Below are positions 16,795-24,744 of a stretch of DNA of 64,000 nt, one piece after another. Under the pieces are notes generated by a model that did not search any database, was not told where the DNA came from, and worked only from the letters and a program-made list of their open reading frames with translations. Within the stretch, counting starts at the first letter, position 1; every line of letters begins with the position of its first letter. Source of the DNA: Bacteroidales bacterium UBA5072 (GTDB lineage: Bacteria; Bacteroidota; Bacteroidia; Bacteroidales; UBA10428). A program made the translations under genes and the position numbers. Where the stretch lies: NCBI GenBank assembly GCA_002415855.1, contig DIAS01000068.1:54291-118290 (forward strand), written 5' to 3'.

Positions 16795-17727
16795 ATGGCG
16801 ATGAATGGCAAAAACATTCTGGTTGTCGGCAGTACCAACGTCGACTTTCTGATCAGGTCGGAAAGGCTGCCGGCTTTTGGAGAAACCGTCACCGGCGGAA
16901 CCTTCCTGCAAAATTTCGGGGGGAAAGGTGCCAACCAGGCAGTCGGTGCTGCCAGGGCAGGCGGAAATGTCACTTTTGTGACCTGTCTGGGCGAGGACCT
17001 GTATGCCGGGGAATTGCTGCGCAGTTTTGCAGATGATGGCATTCATACGGAATTTGTTTTCAGGGATCACTCAGCAGCAACGGGATCAGCATTGATCCTT
17101 TTGGACCAGCAGGGGAATAATTGCATCTCCGTTGCACCCGGGGCCAATTTCAAGCTGGCTCCGGTACATATCAACAGGGCACTGGCTGCCCTGACCGGTG
17201 CCGAAATGATTATCATGCAAATGGAGATCCCTTTCGAAACTACGACGCATGTTTTTCAGCTGGCCCGACAATATGGGAAAAAAGTACTGTTTAACCTGGC
17301 GCCGGCACGTCCCTTTGATCTGTCTGTACTCCGGCAAACCTATGCCTTTGTGGTGAATGAGGTCGAAGCCTCCATGGTAACAGGGATGAAGGTGGAAACC
17401 GATGACGAGATCAGGAATACAGCCGGCAGAATGCTGGAAATGGGACCTGCTATTGTGGTCATCACCCTGGGTGCCAGGGGATCCTATTTAGCCTCTCCGG
17501 AATACAGCCAGTTCATGCCTGCCTACAAGGTGAACGTAATTGATACAACTGCGGCAGGGGATGTTTATTGCGGGAGCCTTGCTGTGGCTCTTGTGGAAGG
17601 AAAACCGCTGCCTGACGCCGTACGTTTCGCTGGAGCAGCTTCTGCTATTTCGGTAACACGACTGGGCGCACAATCTTCTGCCCCGCAACGAGCAGAGATA
17701 GAGAAATTCATGGAACTTAACGGGTAA
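16795..17727 (+). CDS. PfkB family carbohydrate kinase (ribokinase or deoxyribokinase)
   Basis: 310 residues, full ribokinase length. The N-terminal signature GSTNVDFLIR and FLQNFGGKGANQAVGAARAG bind the sugar. The C-terminal DTTAAGD motif at 250-256 supplies the anion hole and catalytic base Asp256. It phosphorylates the 5-OH of ribose or deoxyribose. Being last in a regulator-deoC-permease-kinase operon, a deoxyribokinase role (DeoK) is as likely as RbsK. The two cannot be told apart by motif here. ATG at 16801 is an alternative start. Confidence 0.88.
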   Translation: MAMNGKNILVVGSTNVDFLIRSERLPAFGETVTGGTFLQNFGGKGANQAVGAARAGGNVTFVTCLGEDLYAGELLRSFADDGIHTEFVFRDHSAATGSALILLDQQGNNCISVAPGANFKLAPVHINRALAALTGAEMIIMQMEIPFETTTHVFQLARQYGKKVLFNLAPARPFDLSVLRQTYAFVVNEVEASMVTGMKVETDDEIRNTAGRMLEMGPAIVVITLGARGSYLASPEYSQFMPAYKVNVIDTTAAGDVYCGSLAVALVEGKPLPDAVRFAGAASAISVTRLGAQSSAPQRAEIEKFMELNG

Positions 17728-17730
17728 GGT

Positions 17731-19392
17731 TCATCTGACTATCCGAACCTGATTTCCGCCGGTGTGTCTGACCTTCAGGATTCCTCCCTCATCCAGAGGT
17801 ATCCACCGCCAGCCCTCCGAACCATCATCGTGAACTCGCGCCAGCTTGCTCCCGTTGACCTCAACTTTTGCCGGTTTTGAGGCAAGCCTGAAGACCTCAT
17901 CAGCAACCTTGTCAAATGTGGTATAAATTATCCCGGAGAGTTCGTAAAGAATTCTACAAACAGCTGAAGTTGAGCCCAATAAATGATCTTCGCCTTTGGG
18001 GGCCAGTTCCGGCATGGCAGCCATGGCCCGCAGGTAATGCCTGACGTAGTCGCCATACCCGTCGGTGAGCCATATGTCATCGCGAATATAGCGGTTACGG
18101 CCGTCATCGGCGACGGTGTATGTTGCCCAGTTCAGGGCACGGATGGCATTGCGGGTATAGTTGGTGTCGCCCGATAACTGAGCGTACATCAGCTCTACTG
18201 ATGCCTGACGTGAAGAGTGACTGTTTCCGGGAACCCGGTAGACCGTTTGTTCATTCATCACGACAACCTTGTATTTCTCGAATTCATGGTTGCCCAGTTC
18301 GCGATAGGTCCAGTCGATGATACCTTTTACATGACTTTCCCATCCGGGGAAGAGATCACGGTGCTGCAGGATGAACATGGCAAAAGTTACAGCATTGATC
18401 TGTGTATCGCTCCAACCTGGAATATCTTCAAAGAAAGGTCCCCACTTGTTTGTTTTCATAGGATATGCCTTCATCCATTCAAGCAGGCTGTTGAATGACC
18501 GTTCATAAAGTGCTTTGTTGGCGGTATCCAGCGTCATCAGCTCCTCAAACAGCACCAGCGTCCCCGTCCAGTTTGCCGTGTAAACCGCGTTCGTGATGCT
18601 GTTTCCTGATAATGAATTATCGAAAAAATCATTACCGGGGGTCCTGTCGAAAAAGAAACCAGGCTTGCCCGATTTGGCATGTACACGGAATGGCAGCGGA
18701 GAATGCCCTTCATTCCCCGGCTGCATCCTGGCTGCAAGGGTACCGGCCATACGTACGGCGGATTCCAGGTATTTTTCATCACCTGTGATCTTAAACAGAT
18801 TTACCAGCTCACAGCCAAAATTTCCCGCCTTATCGGGCTGCAGATACCCTTTACCGTTGCGCATGTCGCCATCATACCTTCCGGAATGGATATCCGTGTT
18901 GTACGGATAGGGTAATCCGGGCCAAAGATCACCCGAATCGGATAAAGACCGTTTCAGGTAGGTATCAGCCAGATATTTCATGTTCTCAACTACTGCACTT
19001 TCTCCGGTATAGTTATACAGCAAGGCCCAGGAGGAAAGGGCCATGCTGATCTGGTCGCCTCCCAGTCCACGCATATCGTGTTCCGGTTTCCAGACCTGGT
19101 GATTCATGTAGTATTTCAGGCCATTGGAATCGGTCTCCATGTTGTTCCAGAAATCCCATACCAGCATCAGCACGGTATCGTATGAGGTTCCCGGGTCAGC
19201 GGAAAACCAAGGCAATAAAGAACTATCGGCTTTGTTGATGCGCACAGCATGATACTGAATGGTATCGCTGATCAGCACGGTATCCTGTATGGCAGATGAT
19301 GTCCGGGGATGACCTTTACACGAACACATCACAGCGAAGATCATCAGGCAGAGCAGCAGTGGGAGGATTTTCCTTTTTGCATGGTTAACCAT
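17731..19392 (-). CDS. Secreted lipoprotein with alpha/alpha-toroid (glycosidase- or lyase-like) fold, function unknown
   Basis: 553 residues if started at ATG 19392. This start gives a clean lipoprotein signal (MVNHAKRKILPLLLCLMIFA, then VMCSC as lipobox) and an 8-base overlap with the upstream stop. A frame open to 19431 would bury the signal behind 13 residues. The body has repeated helical pairs with W, Y and G-rich turns (MRGLGGDQISMALSSWALLYNYTG; WATYTVADDGRNRYIRDDIWLTDGYGDYVRHYLRAM), the look of (alpha/alpha)6-barrel carbohydrate-active proteins. No catalytic family is recognised. It is coupled to the DoxX/AKR fusion gene. Confidence 0.65.
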   Translation of the reverse strand: MVNHAKRKILPLLLCLMIFAVMCSCKGHPRTSSAIQDTVLISDTIQYHAVRINKADSSLLPWFSADPGTSYDTVLMLVWDFWNNMETDSNGLKYYMNHQVWKPEHDMRGLGGDQISMALSSWALLYNYTGESAVVENMKYLADTYLKRSLSDSGDLWPGLPYPYNTDIHSGRYDGDMRNGKGYLQPDKAGNFGCELVNLFKITGDEKYLESAVRMAGTLAARMQPGNEGHSPLPFRVHAKSGKPGFFFDRTPGNDFFDNSLSGNSITNAVYTANWTGTLVLFEELMTLDTANKALYERSFNSLLEWMKAYPMKTNKWGPFFEDIPGWSDTQINAVTFAMFILQHRDLFPGWESHVKGIIDWTYRELGNHEFEKYKVVVMNEQTVYRVPGNSHSSRQASVELMYAQLSGDTNYTRNAIRALNWATYTVADDGRNRYIRDDIWLTDGYGDYVRHYLRAMAAMPELAPKGEDHLLGSTSAVCRILYELSGIIYTTFDKVADEVFRLASKPAKVEVNGSKLARVHDDGSEGWRWIPLDEGGILKVRHTGGNQVRIVR

Positions 19393-20923
19393 ACCAGGGG
19401 CGCGTACGGGAAGTTGTACCAAGAATTTCAATGGATGTATTTACATTTTCCACGACCTGGAAATCAAACATTCCAACACAGATAAAATCGGCCCCGTTGT
19501 CAAATGCCCACTTGAATCCATCTTTTGGTTCAATGGCACCGGCTGCCAGCACCTTGAATCCCATCACCGGTACTTTGGTGCTGTTGACAAACCTGACAGT
19601 CTTGTCGGGGAACAGGCAGAACAGGTTATCATGAAATTTGTTGTGATCCGGGCTCTTCTCACCGTCCACCTCAAAGGCTACGCGGTTCTCGCGGGGATGC
19701 GCTGACCAGTACCGATCGTGGTGCATGGTTTGCATGTAGTAATCGGGAATGATGCCGTTTTCTTCACAAATCATCAATGAATCCACCGTATGAGCACCCA
19801 ATCCTGCCGTATACCCCTGACCCTTTATCTTGTCCAGCATTTTCTGAATCACATCCAGTTTCATGTCCCTTACCAGCCAGTCGCACCAGTTACCCTGAAT
19901 CTGGATAATATCTGCTCCGTAATCGATGGCCTGGTTAATAAAATCATAGTAATCGTTCTTATCCATGTTGGGACCGACCTGTGATATCACCTTGATCTTG
20001 CTTCCCGTCATCCTTTTATATTTCGCGATCAGCGGATTGGAAGGGAAGCCGATGTTAATGGTGTTTATACCGGCTTTTTCTGCCAGCATCAGTGTTTCAT
20101 AAACCTTCAATTCCGTATTGTAGGCTTTGAAAAGGGAAGATACATAGATCAGATCGCGGGAATGAGCCCAGCCTCCAATCAGGTTGCCTCCCAAAACCAG
20201 GCGGCTGATCCCGTGGTCGCCTATTTTACCTTTCGGCAATTCTCCTTTCAACTCGCCCAAACCCAGCTTTTTTACCTGTATGGTGGCACCCGACATTACA
20301 TCGGCTCCTCCCGCAGCCAAATTCCGGAATGCTCCCCAACCCAGAAAACCCAACACCGGAATGGCGGCCAGGTTCTTAAGCGCCTCACGCCTCGATGGGG
20401 TGATGATCTGCCGTGTGTCTGCAGTTTTTTCCTTTTTCGATTTACGTAACAATCCGATCAGTCTGTCAATCCCGTAGCCTTTATCCTTCGAAATCACAAT
20501 AAACAGCAAAGCAGCCGCTTCGATGAAAAGCTTGTTCACAATGAAAAGGTGCCCTTCCGCCTCTCCCGGAAGCGAACTACCGAAGGGCGGATAAGCAAAG
20601 TAGTACAGGGCAAGCAATAGAATCCCCGCCCACGACGCCAACCTGACGGAATAGCCTGTGAAAAGGGCCAATCCGATCAGGAGAAGACCAAACATGTTCA
20701 GCACATCCGATGCCTGCAACAAGGCAGGTGTATTGGCAATCCAATGGTAAAAACCCGAAAGGAAGCCCGAGGTATTCAACAGATACGCCGAGGCAGTCCA
20801 GTTGCCAGCCACGATCTTAACAAGACCCTCATATAAAAAGTGCCAGCCAATGGCAACTCTCAGCACGGTGATCAGCCACCGCCGGATGCTTTTTTGATTT
20901 TTGTTCTTCATACAGGAATCCAT
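19385..20923 (-). CDS. DoxX - twin-arginine/membrane hinge - aldo/keto-reductase-like fusion protein
   Basis: 512 residues in three parts. Residues about 12-150 form a four-helix DoxX-like membrane domain (LRVAIGWHFLYEGLVKI, then FGLLLIGLALFTGYSVRLA). Residues about 175-205 carry SRREALKNLAAIPVLGFLGWG, a Tat-like arginine pair followed by a hydrophobic stretch. Residues about 230-505 resemble an aldo/keto reductase TIM barrel (ISRLVLGGNLIGGW; ADIIQIQGNW; a terminal GADFICVGMFDFQV). The catalytic Asp-Tyr-Lys-His set of true AKRs was not confirmed. It may place a redox barrel at the outer face of the inner membrane (inference). It is coupled to the downstream lipoprotein. ATG at 20911 is an alternative start. 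Confidence 0.72.
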   Translation of the reverse strand: MDSCMKNKNQKSIRRWLITVLRVAIGWHFLYEGLVKIVAGNWTASAYLLNTSGFLSGFYHWIANTPALLQASDVLNMFGLLLIGLALFTGYSVRLASWAGILLLALYYFAYPPFGSSLPGEAEGHLFIVNKLFIEAAALLFIVISKDKGYGIDRLIGLLRKSKKEKTADTRQIITPSRREALKNLAAIPVLGFLGWGAFRNLAAGGADVMSGATIQVKKLGLGELKGELPKGKIGDHGISRLVLGGNLIGGWAHSRDLIYVSSLFKAYNTELKVYETLMLAEKAGINTINIGFPSNPLIAKYKRMTGSKIKVISQVGPNMDKNDYYDFINQAIDYGADIIQIQGNWCDWLVRDMKLDVIQKMLDKIKGQGYTAGLGAHTVDSLMICEENGIIPDYYMQTMHHDRYWSAHPRENRVAFEVDGEKSPDHNKFHDNLFCLFPDKTVRFVNSTKVPVMGFKVLAAGAIEPKDGFKWAFDNGADFICVGMFDFQVVENVNTSIEILGTTSRTRPWYG

Positions 20924-21133
20924 TTATACGGTATGCAATGAAAATTCAACTATTTCTTCCCTGTGATATGCCGGTGTTTTTTTTCCGTTTGAAAGGTTTG
21001 TACATTCGAAAATAATCCAAATCGGAATACAATATTCAATTTCAGGGAATAAAAACCTGATCAAAAAAAAATCAACCATTTGAAAGCTTTTTAACCGGCA
21101 CATTTGTATATTGGTGTTTTAAATACGCCTGCG

Positions 21134-21796
21134 ATGAACGAATTATTAGGCAAACTGGCTGCATGCATTGAATTTGGCAAGGTAAACCTGGCATCCCCTT
21201 ATCCGCCGCATATGAAGGACCAGGAAGGTGCCGATGAAATTACCAGGAGAGCGCTCGATGGCGGTGTGGACCCCCAGGATATTCTATATTTCGGTTTGAT
21301 GCCCGGAATGGAGCGTGTCGGCATTAAATTCCGTGAAAACAGAGTTTTTGTACCCCAGGTTCTGATGTCCGCCAGGGCCATGAGCACCGCGATGCTGCAT
21401 CTCAAACCCTACTTCCTGTCAGGTGCAGCCAGGCAAAAAGGTACGTATATCATCGGCACTGTATTGGGCGATTTGCATGATATCGGTAAAAATCTCGTTG
21501 CGATGATGGTGGAAGGAAATGGCTACAAAGTGGTTGACCTGGGCACGGATGTTAATTCGGAAAAATTCATTGCAGCAATAAAAGAAAATACTGGTGCCGT
21601 TGTAGGTCTCTCAGCCTTGCTGACAACCACCATGGTCAATATGCAGCATATTACCAGTGAGATCAAGAAAGCTGTTCCTGAGACCCTCGTGACCATTGGT
21701 GGTGCGCCGGTGAACCACGACTTTTGTAAAAAAATAGGAGCCGATTTTTATGCTCCCGATCCACAGGGAGTTGTGGAGTTCCTGAACAAAAAATAA
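21134..21796 (+). CDS. Corrinoid (B12-binding) methyl-carrier protein
   Basis: 220 residues from ATG 21134, where family similarity begins; a frame ten codons longer starts at 21104 but its extension looks non-native. The N-terminal helical cap (about 1-95) includes LMPGMERVGIKFRENRVFVPQVLMSARAM. A Rossmann-like B12 domain follows with D113-L-H115-D-I-G-K-N, His115 being the lower cobalt ligand, then VGLSALLTTTM and TIGGAPV. Such proteins shuttle methyl groups between methyltransferases (as in MtbC, MtaC and the middle of MetH). It is followed 12 bases later by the homocysteine methyltransferase gene, forming a three-gene operon. Confidence 0.93.
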   Translation: MNELLGKLAACIEFGKVNLASPYPPHMKDQEGADEITRRALDGGVDPQDILYFGLMPGMERVGIKFRENRVFVPQVLMSARAMSTAMLHLKPYFLSGAARQKGTYIIGTVLGDLHDIGKNLVAMMVEGNGYKVVDLGTDVNSEKFIAAIKENTGAVVGLSALLTTTMVNMQHITSEIKKAVPETLVTIGGAPVNHDFCKKIGADFYAPDPQGVVEFLNKK

Positions 21797-21808
21797 TCAT
21801 CAAACATC

Positions 21809-22690
21809 ATGGGCAGAATAATTCAGGAATTGAAGAAAGGCAGGGTCCTGGTATCGGACGGGGCCTGGGGTACATACCTTCATCGAAAGGGTCTGAAACC
21901 GGGGGAATGTCCTGAGGCCTGGAACATCCGGCATCCGGATGATGTTCTTGACATTGCCATCAGTTATATCGAAGCCGGTGCCGATATGATCGAAACGAAC
22001 AGTTTTGGCGGCAACAGCTTGAAGCTTGCCAATTACGGATTGGCCGACCAGGTTTACACTTTCAACAGGAGGGCAGCTGAAATCAGCAGAAAAGCAGCTG
22101 GAGCCGACCATTTTGTTCTCGGGTCCGTTGGCCCCACAGGTAAGATGCTCATCACCGAAGAAGTGACAGCAGACGAACTGTATCAGGCTTTTAGAGAGCA
22201 ATCAATGGCGCTTGAAGCCGGCGGGGCAGATGCCATTGTGGTTGAAACCATGACAGACCTCGAAGAAGCGCGCCTGGCCGTAATGGCGGCACTGGAAAAC
22301 ACAGCCTGCGAGGTAATCTGTACAATGACCTTTTCCAGAACACTGGATGGAGAATACCGCACCATGATGGGCATTTCACCCGCAGAAATGACAGAGGCAC
22401 TCGTCGCTGCAGGGGCTTCGATCATCGGCGCGAATTGCGGAAACGGGATTGCCGATATGATTGGTATAGTGAAGGAGATCAGACAGAAAGATCCATCCAT
22501 CCCTATCCTGATCCATGCCAATGCCGGTATGCCCCAATATTGCGATGGGGAAACGGTTTTTCCGGAATCACCGGCAGATATGGCTGCACGGGTTAAAGAA
22601 ATCATCGGGGCCGGTGCCAGCATAATCGGAGGATGTTGCGGAACAACTCCCGGTCATATCCGGGCTATACGCCAGGTAATCGGTTCATGA
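21809..22690 (+). CDS. Homocysteine S-methyltransferase (MetH N-terminal domain/BHMT type)
   Basis: 293 residues. It opens with the family's VLVSDGAWGTYLH, has IETNSFGGNS, and keeps all three zinc ligands: Cys210 (GANCGNG), Cys276 and Cys277 (GGCCGTTPGHI). It moves a methyl group to homocysteine to make methionine. It equals only the first module of B12-dependent MetH. No pterin-binding (methyl-folate) domain is fused or nearby. The methyl group presumably comes from the corrinoid protein encoded just upstream. The stop overlaps the next start (ATGATGA). Confidence 0.92.
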   Translation: MGRIIQELKKGRVLVSDGAWGTYLHRKGLKPGECPEAWNIRHPDDVLDIAISYIEAGADMIETNSFGGNSLKLANYGLADQVYTFNRRAAEISRKAAGADHFVLGSVGPTGKMLITEEVTADELYQAFREQSMALEAGGADAIVVETMTDLEEARLAVMAALENTACEVICTMTFSRTLDGEYRTMMGISPAEMTEALVAAGASIIGANCGNGIADMIGIVKEIRQKDPSIPILIHANAGMPQYCDGETVFPESPADMAARVKEIIGAGASIIGGCCGTTPGHIRAIRQVIGS

Positions 22691-23382
22691 TGAACAGGGA
22701 ATTCAATTTCAGATTGGATGAGTTGGTAATTGACCAACAGGAAGTAGCTGCGGTCCTGGGGTATGACGAAGGCCCGCTGCCTGAGCCATTCGACAGTTAC
22801 CTGGAACAGGCCATGGATGAATCCTTTGGTTTGACTGATATACGGGCTGCATACCGTATTGTGGATGATATAATGGTGAATGAAAAGGAACACCTCCTCA
22901 TGGCTTGCGGACTTGCTTTCAAGGTAGGAAAAACGGTCTGCGGTGAACTGAAGGGATCACAGCGACTTGCTTTTTTTATTTGTTCAGCAGGTAAAACGAT
23001 CAGTGAAAAGGCTGAAAAACTGCTGAAAGGTGAAGATCCCGTGCTGGGGTACGTTTACAATGTCGTGGGCAACGCTATTGCAGAAGCTGCAGGTAACCGG
23101 ATGCAGTTATTCCTGAAACAGGCCATGGAGAAATCAGGTGACCTGATCACCAACCGCTACAGTCCGGGTTATTGTCACTGGAATGTGGCCGATCAGCACA
23201 AACTGTTTTCCCTGTTCCCCGATTCTACCTGCGGGGTTTCCCTGACCTCCTCGGCACTGATGCAACCCGTAAAATCGATCAGCGGGGTGATCGGCATTGG
23301 CCGGAATGTTAAATACCGAGCGTACCCGTGCGAACTTTGCTCAGCTGCAAACTGCATTTACAGAAGAACTATGCACCATTGA
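22687..23382 (+). CDS. Stand-alone methionine synthase activation (reactivation) domain protein
   Basis: 231 residues from ATG 22687, overlapping the stop of the preceding gene. The region NRYSPGYCHW (156-165) corresponds to the SAM-binding RxxxGY motif of the MetH activation domain, and VKSISGVIGIG matches its C-terminal part. In MetH this module uses SAM and an electron to restore cob(II)alamin to methylcobalamin. Here it is separate and carries a cysteine tail, C215-x2-C218-x4-C223 followed by two arginines, absent from ordinary MetH, which may bind a metal or iron-sulfur cluster (inference). It overlaps the end of the convergent UroD-type gene by 14 bases. Confidence 0.9.
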   Translation: MMNREFNFRLDELVIDQQEVAAVLGYDEGPLPEPFDSYLEQAMDESFGLTDIRAAYRIVDDIMVNEKEHLLMACGLAFKVGKTVCGELKGSQRLAFFICSAGKTISEKAEKLLKGEDPVLGYVYNVVGNAIAEAAGNRMQLFLKQAMEKSGDLITNRYSPGYCHWNVADQHKLFSLFPDSTCGVSLTSSALMQPVKSISGVIGIGRNVKYRAYPCELCSAANCIYRRTMHH

Positions 23383-24628
23383 ATTCCCTGATCGCATCCA
23401 CCATGGCAGCAATGTTCCCGACCGGCACATTGGCCTGTATGTTGTGAACGGTGTTGAAGACAAAACCGCCACCGGGAGCGAAAATACCGCACAGGCGCAG
23501 CACTTCCTCCCGCACATCTTCAGGAGTACCATATGGCAGCGTTTTCTGGGTATCGATACCGCCCCCCCAAAAAACAAGATCTTTACCGTAGGTCTTTTTT
23601 AAATGACCGGGATTCATTCCCCTGGCGCTCACCTGAACCGGATTGATGATATCAAAGCCGGCATCAATAAAACGCGACATGAATGTTTCGACCGCCCCGC
23701 AGGAATGCTTGAAGGTTTTCCAGTGGGTATGGGAGTGCACCCAGTCGTTGATTTTACGGTAAAAGGGCAGCCAGAGATCGTCAAACTGCTCCGGAGCGCA
23801 AAAGGTGGAATCCTGTGTGCCGAAATCCGTTCCGCAGAGGAAGGCCACATCCAGGTTATCACCGATGGCAGCATGCAGATGGCGGAAATTCTCCAGGGCA
23901 ATTTCAGTTTGCCTTTCAAAGACAGCTTTGATATATCCGGGACGCATCACGGTACTCATATACCATTCGGCAACATCGCGAATGCCCTTCGGGTGCTTCA
24001 GCTGAATTCCGGGAACCAGTGCAATATCACCCAGGGCGGTTCCTCCCAGACCGGCGATGACCGCCTTGCCCGTTGCCCGTACCTTTTGTGTAGCCTCAGT
24101 CCAGAAATCCAGGTCCTGTTTTGTGATCAACCCGAATTCTTCAAGGTTGTCCTCTACGTTGAGTTGCTCCTCGACAATGGGTTCCTGCCTGATCACGGCA
24201 TCGAAAAAGTAACCGTACCTGGGCATCCTGCCTGAAGGGGAAACAGAAGTGTCCCCTTCAGGGTAGACCAGCATATCTCCTTTTTCATCTTTCGTGGTTC
24301 TGAAACCCTGGGGAACCAATACCTGCTGCCCCCAGTTGGTGGTTATCTCCATCAGCGGTTCGTGGTTGTAAATTCCGAACATATTGTTCCTTCCCCAGGC
24401 ACCGACCACATCAATACCCATTGCCTCGATCAGCTCGTGGTCCAGTTCGCCCAGCATCTGGTAGGGTTCAATGACCCGTACCGGCTTGTATTCCAAACCA
24501 TAGAATTTCCGAAGGTTTTCAACGGCAAGCACATGAATTCCCGTGACGCCGGTCGATCCAAGATCGACCACTACGCGGTCAGGCTGTCTGTGATTTACGG
24601 TGAGATCAAATCGTTCTTTCGATGTCAT
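23369..24628 (-). CDS. Uroporphyrinogen decarboxylase family (MtaA/UroD-like) methyltransferase
   Basis: 419 residues in the UroD fold. It keeps H308-S-C310 (TFKHSCGAV), the zinc pair of MtaA-type methyltransferases; the third ligand position near the C-terminus has FNTVHNIQ (His395) instead of the usual Cys. True haem-pathway UroD lacks HxC, so methyl transfer to or from a corrinoid is the likely task. The gene ends 14 bases inside the last gene of the corrinoid operon on the other strand. That neighbour set suggests this enzyme demethylates an unknown donor and loads the corrinoid protein. The substrate cannot be read from sequence. Confidence 0.85.
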   Translation of the reverse strand: MTSKERFDLTVNHRQPDRVVVDLGSTGVTGIHVLAVENLRKFYGLEYKPVRVIEPYQMLGELDHELIEAMGIDVVGAWGRNNMFGIYNHEPLMEITTNWGQQVLVPQGFRTTKDEKGDMLVYPEGDTSVSPSGRMPRYGYFFDAVIRQEPIVEEQLNVEDNLEEFGLITKQDLDFWTEATQKVRATGKAVIAGLGGTALGDIALVPGIQLKHPKGIRDVAEWYMSTVMRPGYIKAVFERQTEIALENFRHLHAAIGDNLDVAFLCGTDFGTQDSTFCAPEQFDDLWLPFYRKINDWVHSHTHWKTFKHSCGAVETFMSRFIDAGFDIINPVQVSARGMNPGHLKKTYGKDLVFWGGGIDTQKTLPYGTPEDVREEVLRLCGIFAPGGGFVFNTVHNIQANVPVGNIAAMVDAIREFNGA

Positions 24629-24744
24629 TTTGCAAGGTTTATTACCAAAGATAACATTTTAAAAGCTGACCGGATATCCCGCTTAAAAGAATAAAAAGTG
24701 CCCGTTATAACGGGATTTTATCCTAATTTTAAGAAAAAATAGCC

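Noticed and set aside
19393..19431. A longer start for the toroid lipoprotein
   Set aside because: The added 13 residues precede the signal peptide; ATG 19392 gives a proper lipoprotein signal.
20924..21133. A cobalamin riboswitch ahead of the corrinoid protein gene
   Set aside because: No B12-box or conserved core was visible in this 210-base leader; only A/T-rich runs are present.
23603..24235. A 210-residue plus-strand frame
   Set aside because: It is antisense to the UroD-like gene with the HxC motif and family sequence.
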